From JAIROC01 sp031553535 (GTDB taxonomy: Bacteria; Bacteroidota; Bacteroidia; Bacteroidales; WCHB1-69), in NCBI GenBank assembly GCA_031553535.1, contig JAVBLM010000019.1, positions 124,001 through 188,000 on the forward strand: a stretch of DNA of 64,000 nt. Reading direction: 5' to 3'. Shown here piece by piece: positions 54,346-62,709 of this stretch. The notes under the pieces were generated by a model. That model was not told the origin of the DNA. It was given only the letters and a program-made list of their open reading frames with translations, and did no database searches. The translations under genes and the position numbers were made by a program. Each line of letters begins with the position of its first letter. Position 1 is the first letter of the stretch.

Positions 54346-55176
54346 ATGGCAACCGCTAAACAAGGTAAAGACATGAAAATTAAGGAAAATAAAGAGGTTT
54401 CAAAATCAAGAAACAGTAATGATCTTGAATCCGGCATAGATAAATCCGTAGAAAACACACTAATTGCTTTATATAAATTGCAAACTATTTATTCTAGAAT
54501 TGACAAAGTTCGCGTAATAAGAGGGGAGCTTCCTTTGGAAGTAAACGATTTGGAAGACGAATGTTTGGGTTTGCAAGCTCGTATAGATAAATTTGAAGAA
54601 ACAGCTAAAGACTATCAGAATCAGATATACGAAAAACAGGAATTAATAAAAAAATCACAAGCCCAAATCGCCAAATACAAAGAACAGTTAGATAATGTTC
54701 GTAATAACAGGGAATACGATGCATTAAGCAAAGAAATTGAATACGAAGAGCTTGATATACAATTGAACGAAAAAAAGATCCGCGAACTCATCGCAAAAAT
54801 TACAGATAAGAAAGCTGAAATAGAAAGCTTAAGCATTGAATTGGGAAGAGCAAAAAAAGATTTAGACTCTAAAAAGGAAGAATTAAATACAATTATTGCT
54901 GAAACAGAAAAAGAAGAAAATGATTTGTTAGCACAAGCCAAAGAACAAGAAGTAAAAATTGAACCTCGAATGCTTAATGCGTTTACACGTATCCGGACAA
55001 ATATGCGTAATGGCTTAGCTACAGTAAAAGTTGATAGAAATGCTTGTGGTGGATGTTTTAGTAAAATATCTCCTCAACGTCAATTAGATATACGCATGCA
55101 TAAGAAAATCATTGTATGTGAATTTTGTGGTCGTATCTTGGTAGATGATGAGATAGCTTCATTAGCTTCCGAATAA
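54346..55176 (+). CDS. Coiled-coil protein with C4 zinc ribbon
   Basis: The 276-residue product has a long antiparallel coiled coil (about residues 35-205, rich in K, E, I, L) and a C-terminal C4-type zinc ribbon (CGGC near 229 and CEFCGRIL near 256). This is the architecture of the FlgZ/HP0958 and CdsZ group, proteins proposed to act in RNA or ribosome-related regulation. Bacteroidales lack flagella, so a flagellar role is unlikely. It follows the Nif3-like gene by 27 bp, a neighbourhood seen in related genomes as I recall. Confidence 0.88.
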   Translation: MATAKQGKDMKIKENKEVSKSRNSNDLESGIDKSVENTLIALYKLQTIYSRIDKVRVIRGELPLEVNDLEDECLGLQARIDKFEETAKDYQNQIYEKQELIKKSQAQIAKYKEQLDNVRNNREYDALSKEIEYEELDIQLNEKKIRELIAKITDKKAEIESLSIELGRAKKDLDSKKEELNTIIAETEKEENDLLAQAKEQEVKIEPRMLNAFTRIRTNMRNGLATVKVDRNACGGCFSKISPQRQLDIRMHKKIIVCEFCGRILVDDEIASLASE

Positions 55177-55199
55177 ATTTATTATCATCAACAAATCGA

Positions 55200-55231
55200 G
55201 TAGGAAGAAAACAAAGTAGTTTTCTTCCTAC
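55200..55231. other. Perfect 13-bp hairpin: domain VI or terminator
   Basis: GTAGGAAGAAAAC and GTTTTCTTCCTAC pair perfectly around a 6-nt loop. On the minus strand it sits where domain VI of the intron belongs and is followed by CTCGATTTG, a typical intron 3' end. On the plus strand it lies 24 bp after the zinc-ribbon stop and could serve as its terminator. Both may be true. Confidence 0.6.
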
Positions 55232-55252
55232 TTTCGTTTTCCGACCTCTCAC

Positions 55253-55286
55253 ACCACCGTACGTGCCGTTCGGCATACGGCGGTTC
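55253..55286 (-). ncRNA. Group II intron domain V
   Basis: Thirty-four bases on the minus strand from GAACCGCCG to CGTACGGTGGT form the catalytic hairpin with a GAAC-type tetraloop region and the usual two-nucleotide bulge. GTGTGAGAGG follows, as in many bacterial introns. It looks intact, although the element as a whole is dead. Confidence 0.8.
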
Positions 55287-55330
55287 CTTACTTACGATAC
55301 AACTTTACGATAACAATCCATCAGAAATGG

Positions 55331-55669
55331 CTAGTTGGCTCGTTTGAGATTATCGTTGCTCAAGGCACGACTAAGAATAAAACTATGGGCAATATGCCAA
55401 TAACCCTTGCGGGTATTAGCCCATTCCCACGCCTTTCTCTTATCAATACCACAGCGTTTGAGATTCTCAAAGCGGGTCTTCACTCTCTTCCAGCATTTCC
55501 AGATACACATACGGAGCCTGCTCCTATACCATTCATTCAATGTTTGAAGACGGTTCTTCATATCTGCCAGCTTGAATACTTCAAGCCAACCCAGTATAAA
55601 GGAGCCAAGAGAGCTTTTACGCTTCCCGTAGCCCAGACCGTTACTACGACCGGTCAATTCCTTTTGCAA
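55331..55669 (-). pseudogene. ltrA: Group II intron reverse transcriptase/maturase, C-terminal fragment
   Basis: The 112-residue fragment is the maturase (GIIM) domain: ELTGRSNGLGYGKRK, FILGWLEVFKLADMKNRL, LNEWYRSRLRMCIWKCWKR, AWEWANTRKGYWHIAHS and the natural C-terminus near LSNDNLKRAN. The fingers, palm and catalytic YADD region, about 300 or more residues, are absent. The frame upstream passes into array E instead. The fragment cannot be active. Confidence 0.88.
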
Positions 55670-55749
55670 GAATACTATTTTTCCCCTTCTTATTTATCCT
55701 TTCATTTTCTTATTATCCTGAAAACTTTACCGGTTTCGCAGGAAAAAGA

Positions 55750-56046
55750 AAATATTTTACTGTTTGGGATAGACATTTTGGGGGAATCTGAAAACATTTT
55801 GCCATTTAGTTTGGATATTTTCAGAAGATCCGAAAGCAACAAACCATTTGGTTTGGACGTTTCGGAAGATCCGAAAGAAGCAAACCATTTGGTTTGGACG
55901 TTTCGGAAGATCCGAAAGAAGCAAACCATTTGGTTTGGACGTTTCGGAAGATCCGAAAGAAGCAAACCATTTGGTTTGGACGTTTCGGAAAGACCCGAAA
56001 GAAGCAAACCATTTGGTTTGGACGCTTCGGAAAGATCCGAAAGAAG
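55750..56046. repeat. Tandem hairpin array E, 41-bp units, inside the dead intron
   Basis: CAAACC recurs at 55840, 55881, 55922, 55963 and 56005; two degenerate units precede these. Each unit carries TTTCGG, five bases, CCGAAA, plus the near-palindrome AAACCATTTGGTTT. The one spacing of 42 instead of 41 (55963 to 56005) coincides with a loop of six instead of five bases. The array lies between the 5' and 3' remnants of the group II intron, where the reverse transcriptase should be. Confidence 0.8.
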
Positions 56047-56657
56047 CATCTATATTATATCGAATATTAAGATAAGTTATGAATGATTTTTCCGGAGAGG
56101 TTTATTCTTTATTAATGTCCTATCAGAACACTTATCAAACAGGCAGGCCTATATCTGTGAGAGACACACTAAGGGGGATATTATCCGTACTTGAAAAAGT
56201 CTCAATTTATACCCCGAACTCACATTACAATAAGGTTCTGTCCTTCAATACTTGGTAAGGTTCCTGCTGTACATTTTTTTTCATGGGCAGGCTTGTGTCC
56301 GTATCTACTATGGCATCGGCTGACTTCTCACAGCAAGCTTTATACTCCGTGCTTCCGAAAAAAAACATCCGCACGTCTGTGAGACCTCCCCAGTTAAGAT
56401 TCTATTCTTTCCATCTTATACCTGCTTGATTTACCATGAACGTTCCCAATAGCTATGGGGCTTTGTTTTGTTTAGCAAACGATCCCACATTCTTTGGCCT
56501 TATATCAAGTTTCTGTGCGTCAGGCCAGATGTTTGCCGCTGACTTCCTTCAGATTCCTTCTCGCGATAGACACCCTTGTCGTTGGCTATACTCTTCCCGC
56601 TATCTGGGCGTGTTTAGGACTTGCACCTGTTAGAATAAAACCATGCTGAACGAACCA

Positions 56658-56690
56658 AAAAAAAGGAGTGATTTTATCACTCCTTTTTTT
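56658..56690 (-). terminator. Terminator after the CNNM/CBS gene
   Basis: AAAAAAAGGAGTGA and TCACTCCTTTTTTT form a 14-bp stem with a 5-nt loop. It starts at the stop codon of the gene at 56689 and is symmetric, so it works in both directions. The dead intron begins immediately beyond it. Confidence 0.8.
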
Positions 56691-57981
56691 ATTCCTTCTG
56701 TTTCTCTTCTTCGATAATTATTACCAAAACTTTGTCTATTCTTGCTGCATCCATATTAAGTATCTCAAAGCTAAATTCTTTCCATCGAATAATTTCCCCA
56801 ACTTGCGGAATATGCTCTGCTATGTCCAAAATAAGTCCACTCAATGTATTAAAGTCATACTCCTGAAAAATATCTTCCATATCAAAGTATGACAGAAAAT
56901 CATAAAATGAATATTGTCCATCAACAATCCACGTCCCATCTTCCTGTTCAATAATTGTTTCTTCATCATCATCAGGTAGGCTCATCCTACCAAGCAATGC
57001 TTCCATAATATCCACAGATGTAATCATTCCCTGTAGCGAACCAAACTCATCTATAACAAACCCATAATATAACTGAGACTCTTTAAAACACTGCAATGCT
57101 TTATATGTACTGGTATTCTCCGGAAAAAAAACAGGATCACTAATAAATTCTCTGACATTAATCCTGCCGGAAGAAACACTTCCAAAGATATCTTTTAAAG
57201 AAATCACCCCTATAAGATTATCTAAATGTTTATCAATTACGGGATAATATCCATGCATATCTTCATATACCACTGAACGAATAGTTTCTAAATCATCATT
57301 CACATCTATGCATATCAGATCGCTACGATATGTCATTACAGAAGCTACATCCCTATCTCCCAGATCAAACACACGTTCAACAATGTCGTGCTCCACATCT
57401 TGAACTTCTCCCTCACTTGCACCTAATTTAACTGCTGCAAGAATCTCTTCCTCTGTTATCTTACTTTCCTCTGACGGCTTTAGTCTTAACATACGCATAA
57501 TCAATCTAACAGTAGACTCCAAAAGCCACACAAAAGGATAAAAAAGCTTAGAAAAGAATTGCAAAAAACCAGAAAAACGACGTAGTAGTGTTTCCGGAAA
57601 AGTCATTGCCAATCGTTTTGGAATCAATTCTCCTAATACAATAGTAAAATAAGTTATCACAAACACGACTATTACTTTTGCGATTATTCCGGCATAGTGC
57701 GCTATTGAAGGAAAAATTCCAACTAGCCAATCCCGTAAATAGGACGCCAATGTATCTCCACTATAGACCCCTGTTAAAATTCCAATCAAAGTAATTCCAA
57801 CCTGAACTGTGGAAAGGAACCTATCCGGATTATCCATTAAAACCAATGCTTTCTTGGCGCCGCGTTTATCCGCTTTAGCTAAAACATTCATCTTGAGCTT
57901 ACGCGAAGAAATTAAGGATATTTCAGACAAGGAAAGCATTCCGTTGAATAAAATCAATAATAATATGATGAATATTTCCAT
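56689..57981 (-). CDS. CNNM/CBS-domain membrane protein (TlyC/CorC-like)
   Basis: The ATG at 57981 gives 430 residues; a TTG lies 13 codons upstream. The N-terminal CNNM domain (about 1-190) has four hydrophobic segments (IFIILLLILFNGMLSLSEIS, VGITLIGILTGVYSG). Two CBS domains lie at about 205-325 (VASVMTYRSDLICIDV, YYPVIDKHLDNLIGVISLKD). A C-terminal CorC_HlyC domain follows (WIVDGQYSFYDFLSYFDM). Members are linked to Mg2+ or Co2+ export; the hemolysin name is historical. It is separated from the rpoC operon by a terminator. Confidence 0.9.
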   Translation of the reverse strand: MEIFIILLLILFNGMLSLSEISLISSRKLKMNVLAKADKRGAKKALVLMDNPDRFLSTVQVGITLIGILTGVYSGDTLASYLRDWLVGIFPSIAHYAGIIAKVIVVFVITYFTIVLGELIPKRLAMTFPETLLRRFSGFLQFFSKLFYPFVWLLESTVRLIMRMLRLKPSEESKITEEEILAAVKLGASEGEVQDVEHDIVERVFDLGDRDVASVMTYRSDLICIDVNDDLETIRSVVYEDMHGYYPVIDKHLDNLIGVISLKDIFGSVSSGRINVREFISDPVFFPENTSTYKALQCFKESQLYYGFVIDEFGSLQGMITSVDIMEALLGRMSLPDDDEETIIEQEDGTWIVDGQYSFYDFLSYFDMEDIFQEYDFNTLSGLILDIAEHIPQVGEIIRWKEFSFEILNMDAARIDKVLVIIIEEEKQKE

Positions 57982-58000
57982 TATAATATAATATTGAAAA

Positions 58001-58033
58001 AAAGAGTACCCACTTAGCAATTAGATACTCTTT
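58001..58033 (-). terminator. Terminator of the rpoBC operon
   Basis: AAAGAGTA and TACTCTTT form an 8-bp stem with a 17-nt loop, 12 bp past the DUF3467 stop. On the minus strand the stem runs into a TTTTTTTC tract. Confidence 0.65.
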
Positions 58034-58044
58034 ATATTTTATAT

Positions 58045-58350
58045 TTATGCGTCCCCCTTACTCTTACCAATATTTATAGGAATACCCCTATTAGGATCAA
58101 AATCAGGAATAACACCGTGCATCGACTCAAATCTTTTAATATTTTCGTCTAATGCCATTAACAATCGTTTGGCATGCTGAGGTGTGAGAATAATCCGCGA
58201 TTTTACATTCCCTTTTGGTACACCCGGCATTAAAGAGACAAAGTCAATAATAAACTCCGAATGAGAATGAGTAATTATTGCCAAATTAGAATAAGTACCT
58301 TCTGCTATTTCATCACTAAGAGAAATATCTATTTTCTTTTCCTCTTCCAT
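58045..58350 (-). CDS. DUF3467 domain protein
   Basis: The 101-residue product matches DUF3467, a short family found directly downstream of rpoC in Bacteroidota, as here (gap 4 bp). It contains IITHSHSEFIIDFVSLMPGVPKG and RIILTPQHAKRLLMALDENI, the core of the family. It has no signal peptide. The position suggests a link to transcription, but the function is not established. Confidence 0.88.
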   Translation of the reverse strand: MEEEKKIDISLSDEIAEGTYSNLAIITHSHSEFIIDFVSLMPGVPKGNVKSRIILTPQHAKRLLMALDENIKRFESMHGVIPDFDPNRGIPINIGKSKGDA

Positions 58351-58354
58351 ATTT

Positions 58355-61300
58355 TTACCTGTTATTTTTGAGTTTTGAGGCCATCAAGTTATTATATTCT
58401 TCCATTGAGCCCACTACAATATTTTCAAATGTACGCAATCCGGTTCCGCTAGGAATCAACTTTCCGACAATTACATTTTCTTTCAATCCTAACAACTTAT
58501 CCATTTTGGCATTAACTGCTGCTTCTGTTAAAACTTTTGTTGTTTCCTGGAATGATGCTGCCGAAATAAAACTACGAGTTTGTAAAGAAGCTCTTGTTAT
58601 TCCCTGCAATACTTGTTTACCCGTAGCAGGAGATGCATCTCTCACTTCCAATCCTTGTTTATCCTGACGCCTTAACAATGAATTCTCATCACGAACTTCG
58701 CGAGCAGTTACAATTTGACCTCTTTGATATTTGATAGAATCTCCAACTTCCACAACTACCTTTTTGTCCCATATCATATCATTCTCTTCCTGGAAATCAA
58801 TTTTATTGATTAGCTCTCCTTCCAAGAAACGAGTATCACCCGGATCTTCTATTTCAACCTTTCGCATCATTTGACGTACAATTACTTCAAAATGTTTATC
58901 GTTGATTTTTACTCCCTGTAAACGATATACTTCTTGTATTTCATTTACAATATACTCCTGAACCTGCATAGGACCACGAATTGCCAAAATATCAGCAGGT
59001 GTTAACGCCCCTTCCGAAAGAGGAGTTCCGGCACGAACAAAGTCATTTTCCTGTGCTAAGATCTGCTTCGAAGTCGAGATAAGATACTTTTTCTCCTCAC
59101 CTGTTTTTGAGGTAATAATAACTTCCCTGTTACCACGTTTCAGTTTCTTGCTAAATGACACAACACCATCAATTTCTGCAACTACTGCTGGATCAGACGG
59201 ATTTCTGGCTTCGAATAATTCCGTTACACGAGGAAGTCCTCCGGTAATATCTCCGGTTTTCCCAAACGTTCTCGGTATCTTTACTAATATATCCCCCGCC
59301 GTTATCGTATCTCCATCATTTACTTCTAAACGAGAACCCACAGGAATATCGTACTCCTTAATAATTTCTCCCAGTTTATCCAGAATCTTGATAGATGGAC
59401 TTTTTGTTTTTTGTCTACTTTCGATGACTACTTTAGAAGTCATACCGGTTTGTTCATCGGTCTCTGTACGATAAGTAACTGCCTCTATAATATCCGCAAA
59501 ATGTACTTTTCCTGCAACTTCTGATATAATTAAAGCATTAAATGCTTCCCAATCAGCAATTAATTCGCCTTTTTCAACTTCATCTCCGGATTTTTTATAT
59601 AGAAACGACCCATAAGGTATATTAGCTGTTGCCAAAGTAAGCCCTGTCATCTTATCAATAATATGCATTTCTGCCGAACGTCCAATAACCCGCTCGCATT
59701 GAAGTAATCCTCCATCCGATCTACTATCTCTAGTAACCGGAACTGAACGCAACTCATCAATAGATAAAAGTCCCGAAGCTTTTGCTTTTACATTCGCTTG
59801 AACACTCAAGTTACCTGCAACCCCCCCAACGTGAAACGTACGAAGAGTAAGCTGTGTTCCCGGTTCTCCAATCGACTGAGCGGCAATAACACCAACGGCT
59901 TCCCCAATTTGTACCATTTTAGAGGTCGCTAAATTACGTCCATAACATCTTGCGCAAACTCCACGCTTAGATTCACAGGTAAGGATAGAACGAATTTCTA
60001 ACTCCTCAATACCTGCATCTTCTACCTTGTGGCTTAGTTCTTCATTAAGTTCTTCGCCTGCCTTAACGAGAAGTTCATTGGTCTCAGGATGATAAACATC
60101 GTGCAATGTTGTTCTTCCTAAAATTCTATCATATAATGATTCTACAATCTCATCATTCTTTTTCAATGCTGTAACGATCAAACCACGCAAAGTTCCGCAA
60201 TCATCTTCCGAGATAATAACATCATGGGCAACGTCTACCAAACGACGAGTTAAATACCCTGCATCAGCTGTTTTTAATGCCGTATCTGCCAACCCCTTAC
60301 GTGCACCGTGTGTTGAAATAAAGTATTCCAATACAGATAATCCTTCTTTAAAGTTGGAAAGAATCGGGTTTTCAATAATTTCACCCCCAACAGCTCCCGC
60401 TTTGGTTGGTTTTGCCATCAATCCACGCATACCTGATAACTGACGAATCTGTTCCTGAGAACCACGAGCCCCAGAATCCAACATCATATACACAGGATTA
60501 AAGCCTTGACGATCTTGAGACAATTTATTCAATAGAATACGACTCAACTTCGCATTTGTATGCGTCCATATATCAATTACTTGATTATAACGCTCTGTTC
60601 CTGTTATTAAACCACCATGATAGTGCATCAATACTTCATCTACTTGCTCATTGGCTTCCTTTATTAACTCGGTCTTTTCTTCTGGAATAATAACATCTCC
60701 CAAGTTAAAGGATAAACCACCTTCAAATGCCATTTGGTATCCTAAATCTTTTATATCATCCAGGAATTTAGCAGTTTTAGCAGTACCTGCTTTTTTCAAT
60801 ATATCATTAATGATGTTACGTAATGATTTTTTTGTTAGCAACTCATTGATATAACCATATTCTTCCGGCACTACTCTATTGAATAACACTCTACCAACAG
60901 TAGTGTCAATCAACTGCATTTTACCATCACCATTAAGATTTACCTTACACTTAATAACAGCATTTGTATGAACTTTCTTTTCTGCATGCGCCATGATAAC
61001 TTCTTCAGGAGAATAAAATACCATATTCTCTCCCTTTACTTTCATGTCATCGGTAGATTTTAACGGTTTCGTTATGTAATATAATCCAAGTACCATATCC
61101 TGCGAAGGAACCGTAACCGGAGCACCATTTGCAGGATTTAAAATATTATGAGATGCAAGCATTAACATTTGTGCTTCTAAGATTGCAGCATTACCAAGTG
61201 GAACATGAACTGCCATTTGGTCTCCATCAAAATCCGCATTAAAAGCAGTACAGGTCAAGGGATGTAAACGAATTGCCTTACCTTCAACAAGCTTCGGCTG

Positions 61301-62650
61301 AAAGGCCTGTATCCCTAAACGGTGCAATGTAGGAGCACGGTTTAACAATACCGGATGGCCTTTTAGGATATTCTCTAAAATATCCCAAACAACCGGATCT
61401 TTTCTATCTACGATCTTTTTAGCAGATTTTACTGTTTTCACAATACCTCTTTCGAGCATCTTACGAATAATAAATGGCTTAAATAATTCCGAAGCCATTT
61501 CCTTAGGAAGTCCGCATTCATTCAAACGCAATTCCGGCCCTACTACAATTACCGAACGACCGGAATAATCCACACGTTTTCCTAATAAGTTTTGACGAAA
61601 ACGTCCTTGTTTTCCTTTCAAACTATCGGATAAAGATTTTAATGGTCTTGACTCGGATTTGAATGCATTCGATTTTCTGGAATTATCAAACAATGAATCC
61701 ACCGCTTCTTGTAACATACGTTTTTCATTACGCATAATTACATCAGGAGCCTTTATTTCCATTAATCGTTTCAAACGATTATTACGAATAATCACTCTAC
61801 GGTATAACTCATTCAAGTCTGAAGTTGCAAAACGACCACCATCCAAAGGAACCAATGGACGTAATTCCGGAGGAATAACCGGAACAACTTTTACAATCAT
61901 CCATTCCGGTTGGTTTTCTATCCGTTTTTTACTATCTCTAAACGATTCAAATACATGTAAACGTTTTAATATATCTTGTTTACGTTGTTGCGATGTTTCA
62001 TTATTTGCCCTATCTCTAAGCTCGTATGATTCTTTATCAATATCTATTCGTGAAATAAGGTCTTGAACTGCTTCAGCCCCCATTTTCGCTATAAATTTAT
62101 TAGGATCATTATCTTCTAATAAAGCATTTTCTTTAGGTAGTTTATCCAATATTTCAAAATAATCTTCCTCTGAAAGAAGATCTAACTTCTTAATACCCAA
62201 CTCTTCTGCTATCCCCTGTTGAATAACTACAAATTTTTCGAAGTAAATTATGGATTCCAATGCTTTTGAAGGTAAGCCTACAAAAGCACCTAATCTATTC
62301 GGTAAGGATTTAAAAAACCAAATATGTGCTACCGGAATTACCAACTGTATATGGCCCATTCGTTCCCTACGTACTTTCCGCTCGGTCACTTCAACACCAC
62401 AATGATCACAAATTACTCCTTTATAACGAATACGTTTATATTTTCCACAATGACATTCCCAATCTTTTACTGGTCCAAAAATACGCTCACAAAACAGTCC
62501 GTCTCTTTCTGCTTTATAAGTACGATAATTAATGGTTTCAGGCTTTGTCACTTCTCCTTTTGAACGCTCCAATATAGATTCTGGAGAAGCTAAACTTATA
62601 GTGATTTTTGTAAAATCTTTTCTTAAATTATTATCTTTTCTGAAAGCCAT
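58355..62650 (-). CDS. rpoC: DNA-directed RNA polymerase subunit beta'
   Basis: The 1431-residue product is complete. The N-terminal zinc site is Cys66, Cys68, Cys81 and Cys84 (CHCG, CDHCG). The catalytic motif NADFDGDQMAVH lies near residue 466-477. The second zinc site (CESKRGVCARCYG) is near 895. The bridge-helix and trigger-loop regions are conserved (AQSIGEPGTQLTLRTFHVGG). It forms the active centre of RNA polymerase with RpoB, whose gene ends 59 bp upstream. Confidence 0.98.
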   Translation of the reverse strand: MAFRKDNNLRKDFTKITISLASPESILERSKGEVTKPETINYRTYKAERDGLFCERIFGPVKDWECHCGKYKRIRYKGVICDHCGVEVTERKVRRERMGHIQLVIPVAHIWFFKSLPNRLGAFVGLPSKALESIIYFEKFVVIQQGIAEELGIKKLDLLSEEDYFEILDKLPKENALLEDNDPNKFIAKMGAEAVQDLISRIDIDKESYELRDRANNETSQQRKQDILKRLHVFESFRDSKKRIENQPEWMIVKVVPVIPPELRPLVPLDGGRFATSDLNELYRRVIIRNNRLKRLMEIKAPDVIMRNEKRMLQEAVDSLFDNSRKSNAFKSESRPLKSLSDSLKGKQGRFRQNLLGKRVDYSGRSVIVVGPELRLNECGLPKEMASELFKPFIIRKMLERGIVKTVKSAKKIVDRKDPVVWDILENILKGHPVLLNRAPTLHRLGIQAFQPKLVEGKAIRLHPLTCTAFNADFDGDQMAVHVPLGNAAILEAQMLMLASHNILNPANGAPVTVPSQDMVLGLYYITKPLKSTDDMKVKGENMVFYSPEEVIMAHAEKKVHTNAVIKCKVNLNGDGKMQLIDTTVGRVLFNRVVPEEYGYINELLTKKSLRNIINDILKKAGTAKTAKFLDDIKDLGYQMAFEGGLSFNLGDVIIPEEKTELIKEANEQVDEVLMHYHGGLITGTERYNQVIDIWTHTNAKLSRILLNKLSQDRQGFNPVYMMLDSGARGSQEQIRQLSGMRGLMAKPTKAGAVGGEIIENPILSNFKEGLSVLEYFISTHGARKGLADTALKTADAGYLTRRLVDVAHDVIISEDDCGTLRGLIVTALKKNDEIVESLYDRILGRTTLHDVYHPETNELLVKAGEELNEELSHKVEDAGIEELEIRSILTCESKRGVCARCYGRNLATSKMVQIGEAVGVIAAQSIGEPGTQLTLRTFHVGGVAGNLSVQANVKAKASGLLSIDELRSVPVTRDSRSDGGLLQCERVIGRSAEMHIIDKMTGLTLATANIPYGSFLYKKSGDEVEKGELIADWEAFNALIISEVAGKVHFADIIEAVTYRTETDEQTGMTSKVVIESRQKTKSPSIKILDKLGEIIKEYDIPVGSRLEVNDGDTITAGDILVKIPRTFGKTGDITGGLPRVTELFEARNPSDPAVVAEIDGVVSFSKKLKRGNREVIITSKTGEEKKYLISTSKQILAQENDFVRAGTPLSEGALTPADILAIRGPMQVQEYIVNEIQEVYRLQGVKINDKHFEVIVRQMMRKVEIEDPGDTRFLEGELINKIDFQEENDMIWDKKVVVEVGDSIKYQRGQIVTAREVRDENSLLRRQDKQGLEVRDASPATGKQVLQGITRASLQTRSFISAASFQETTKVLTEAAVNAKMDKLLGLKENVIVGKLIPSGTGLRTFENIVVGSMEEYNNLMASKLKNNR

Positions 62651-62709
62651 GGTTTATTTATATGTATGTATATATTTCAAATATTAAATTTCTTATGAGT
62701 GCAATTAAT

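Larger units (their letters stand above)
55193..56653 (-). mobile_element. Decayed group II intron with internal deletion and array E
   Basis: The two ends of a bacterial group II intron are present in order on the minus strand. The 5' part (about 56653 down to 56090) has domain I words such as CAGGTGCAAGTCC (the GGTGAAAGTCC region), AAGGGTGTCTATCGCGAG and GAATCTGAAGGAAGTCAGCG. The 3' part holds the maturase C-terminus (55331-55669), a 34-nt domain V (55253-55286) and a domain VI-like hairpin (55200-55231). Most of the reverse transcriptase is missing. Tandem array E fills the middle. The total length is about 1.46 kb against roughly 2.5 kb or more for an active element. The 5' GTGYG end is worn. 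Confidence 0.8.

Noticed and set aside
55385..56086. 233-codon plus-strand frame
   Set aside because: It is the antisense of the maturase fragment followed by array E read as a repeat.
56191..56633. Two 63-65 codon plus-strand frames with cysteine-rich text
   Set aside because: They are the complement of group II intron domain I, a structured RNA region that commonly produces spurious frames.
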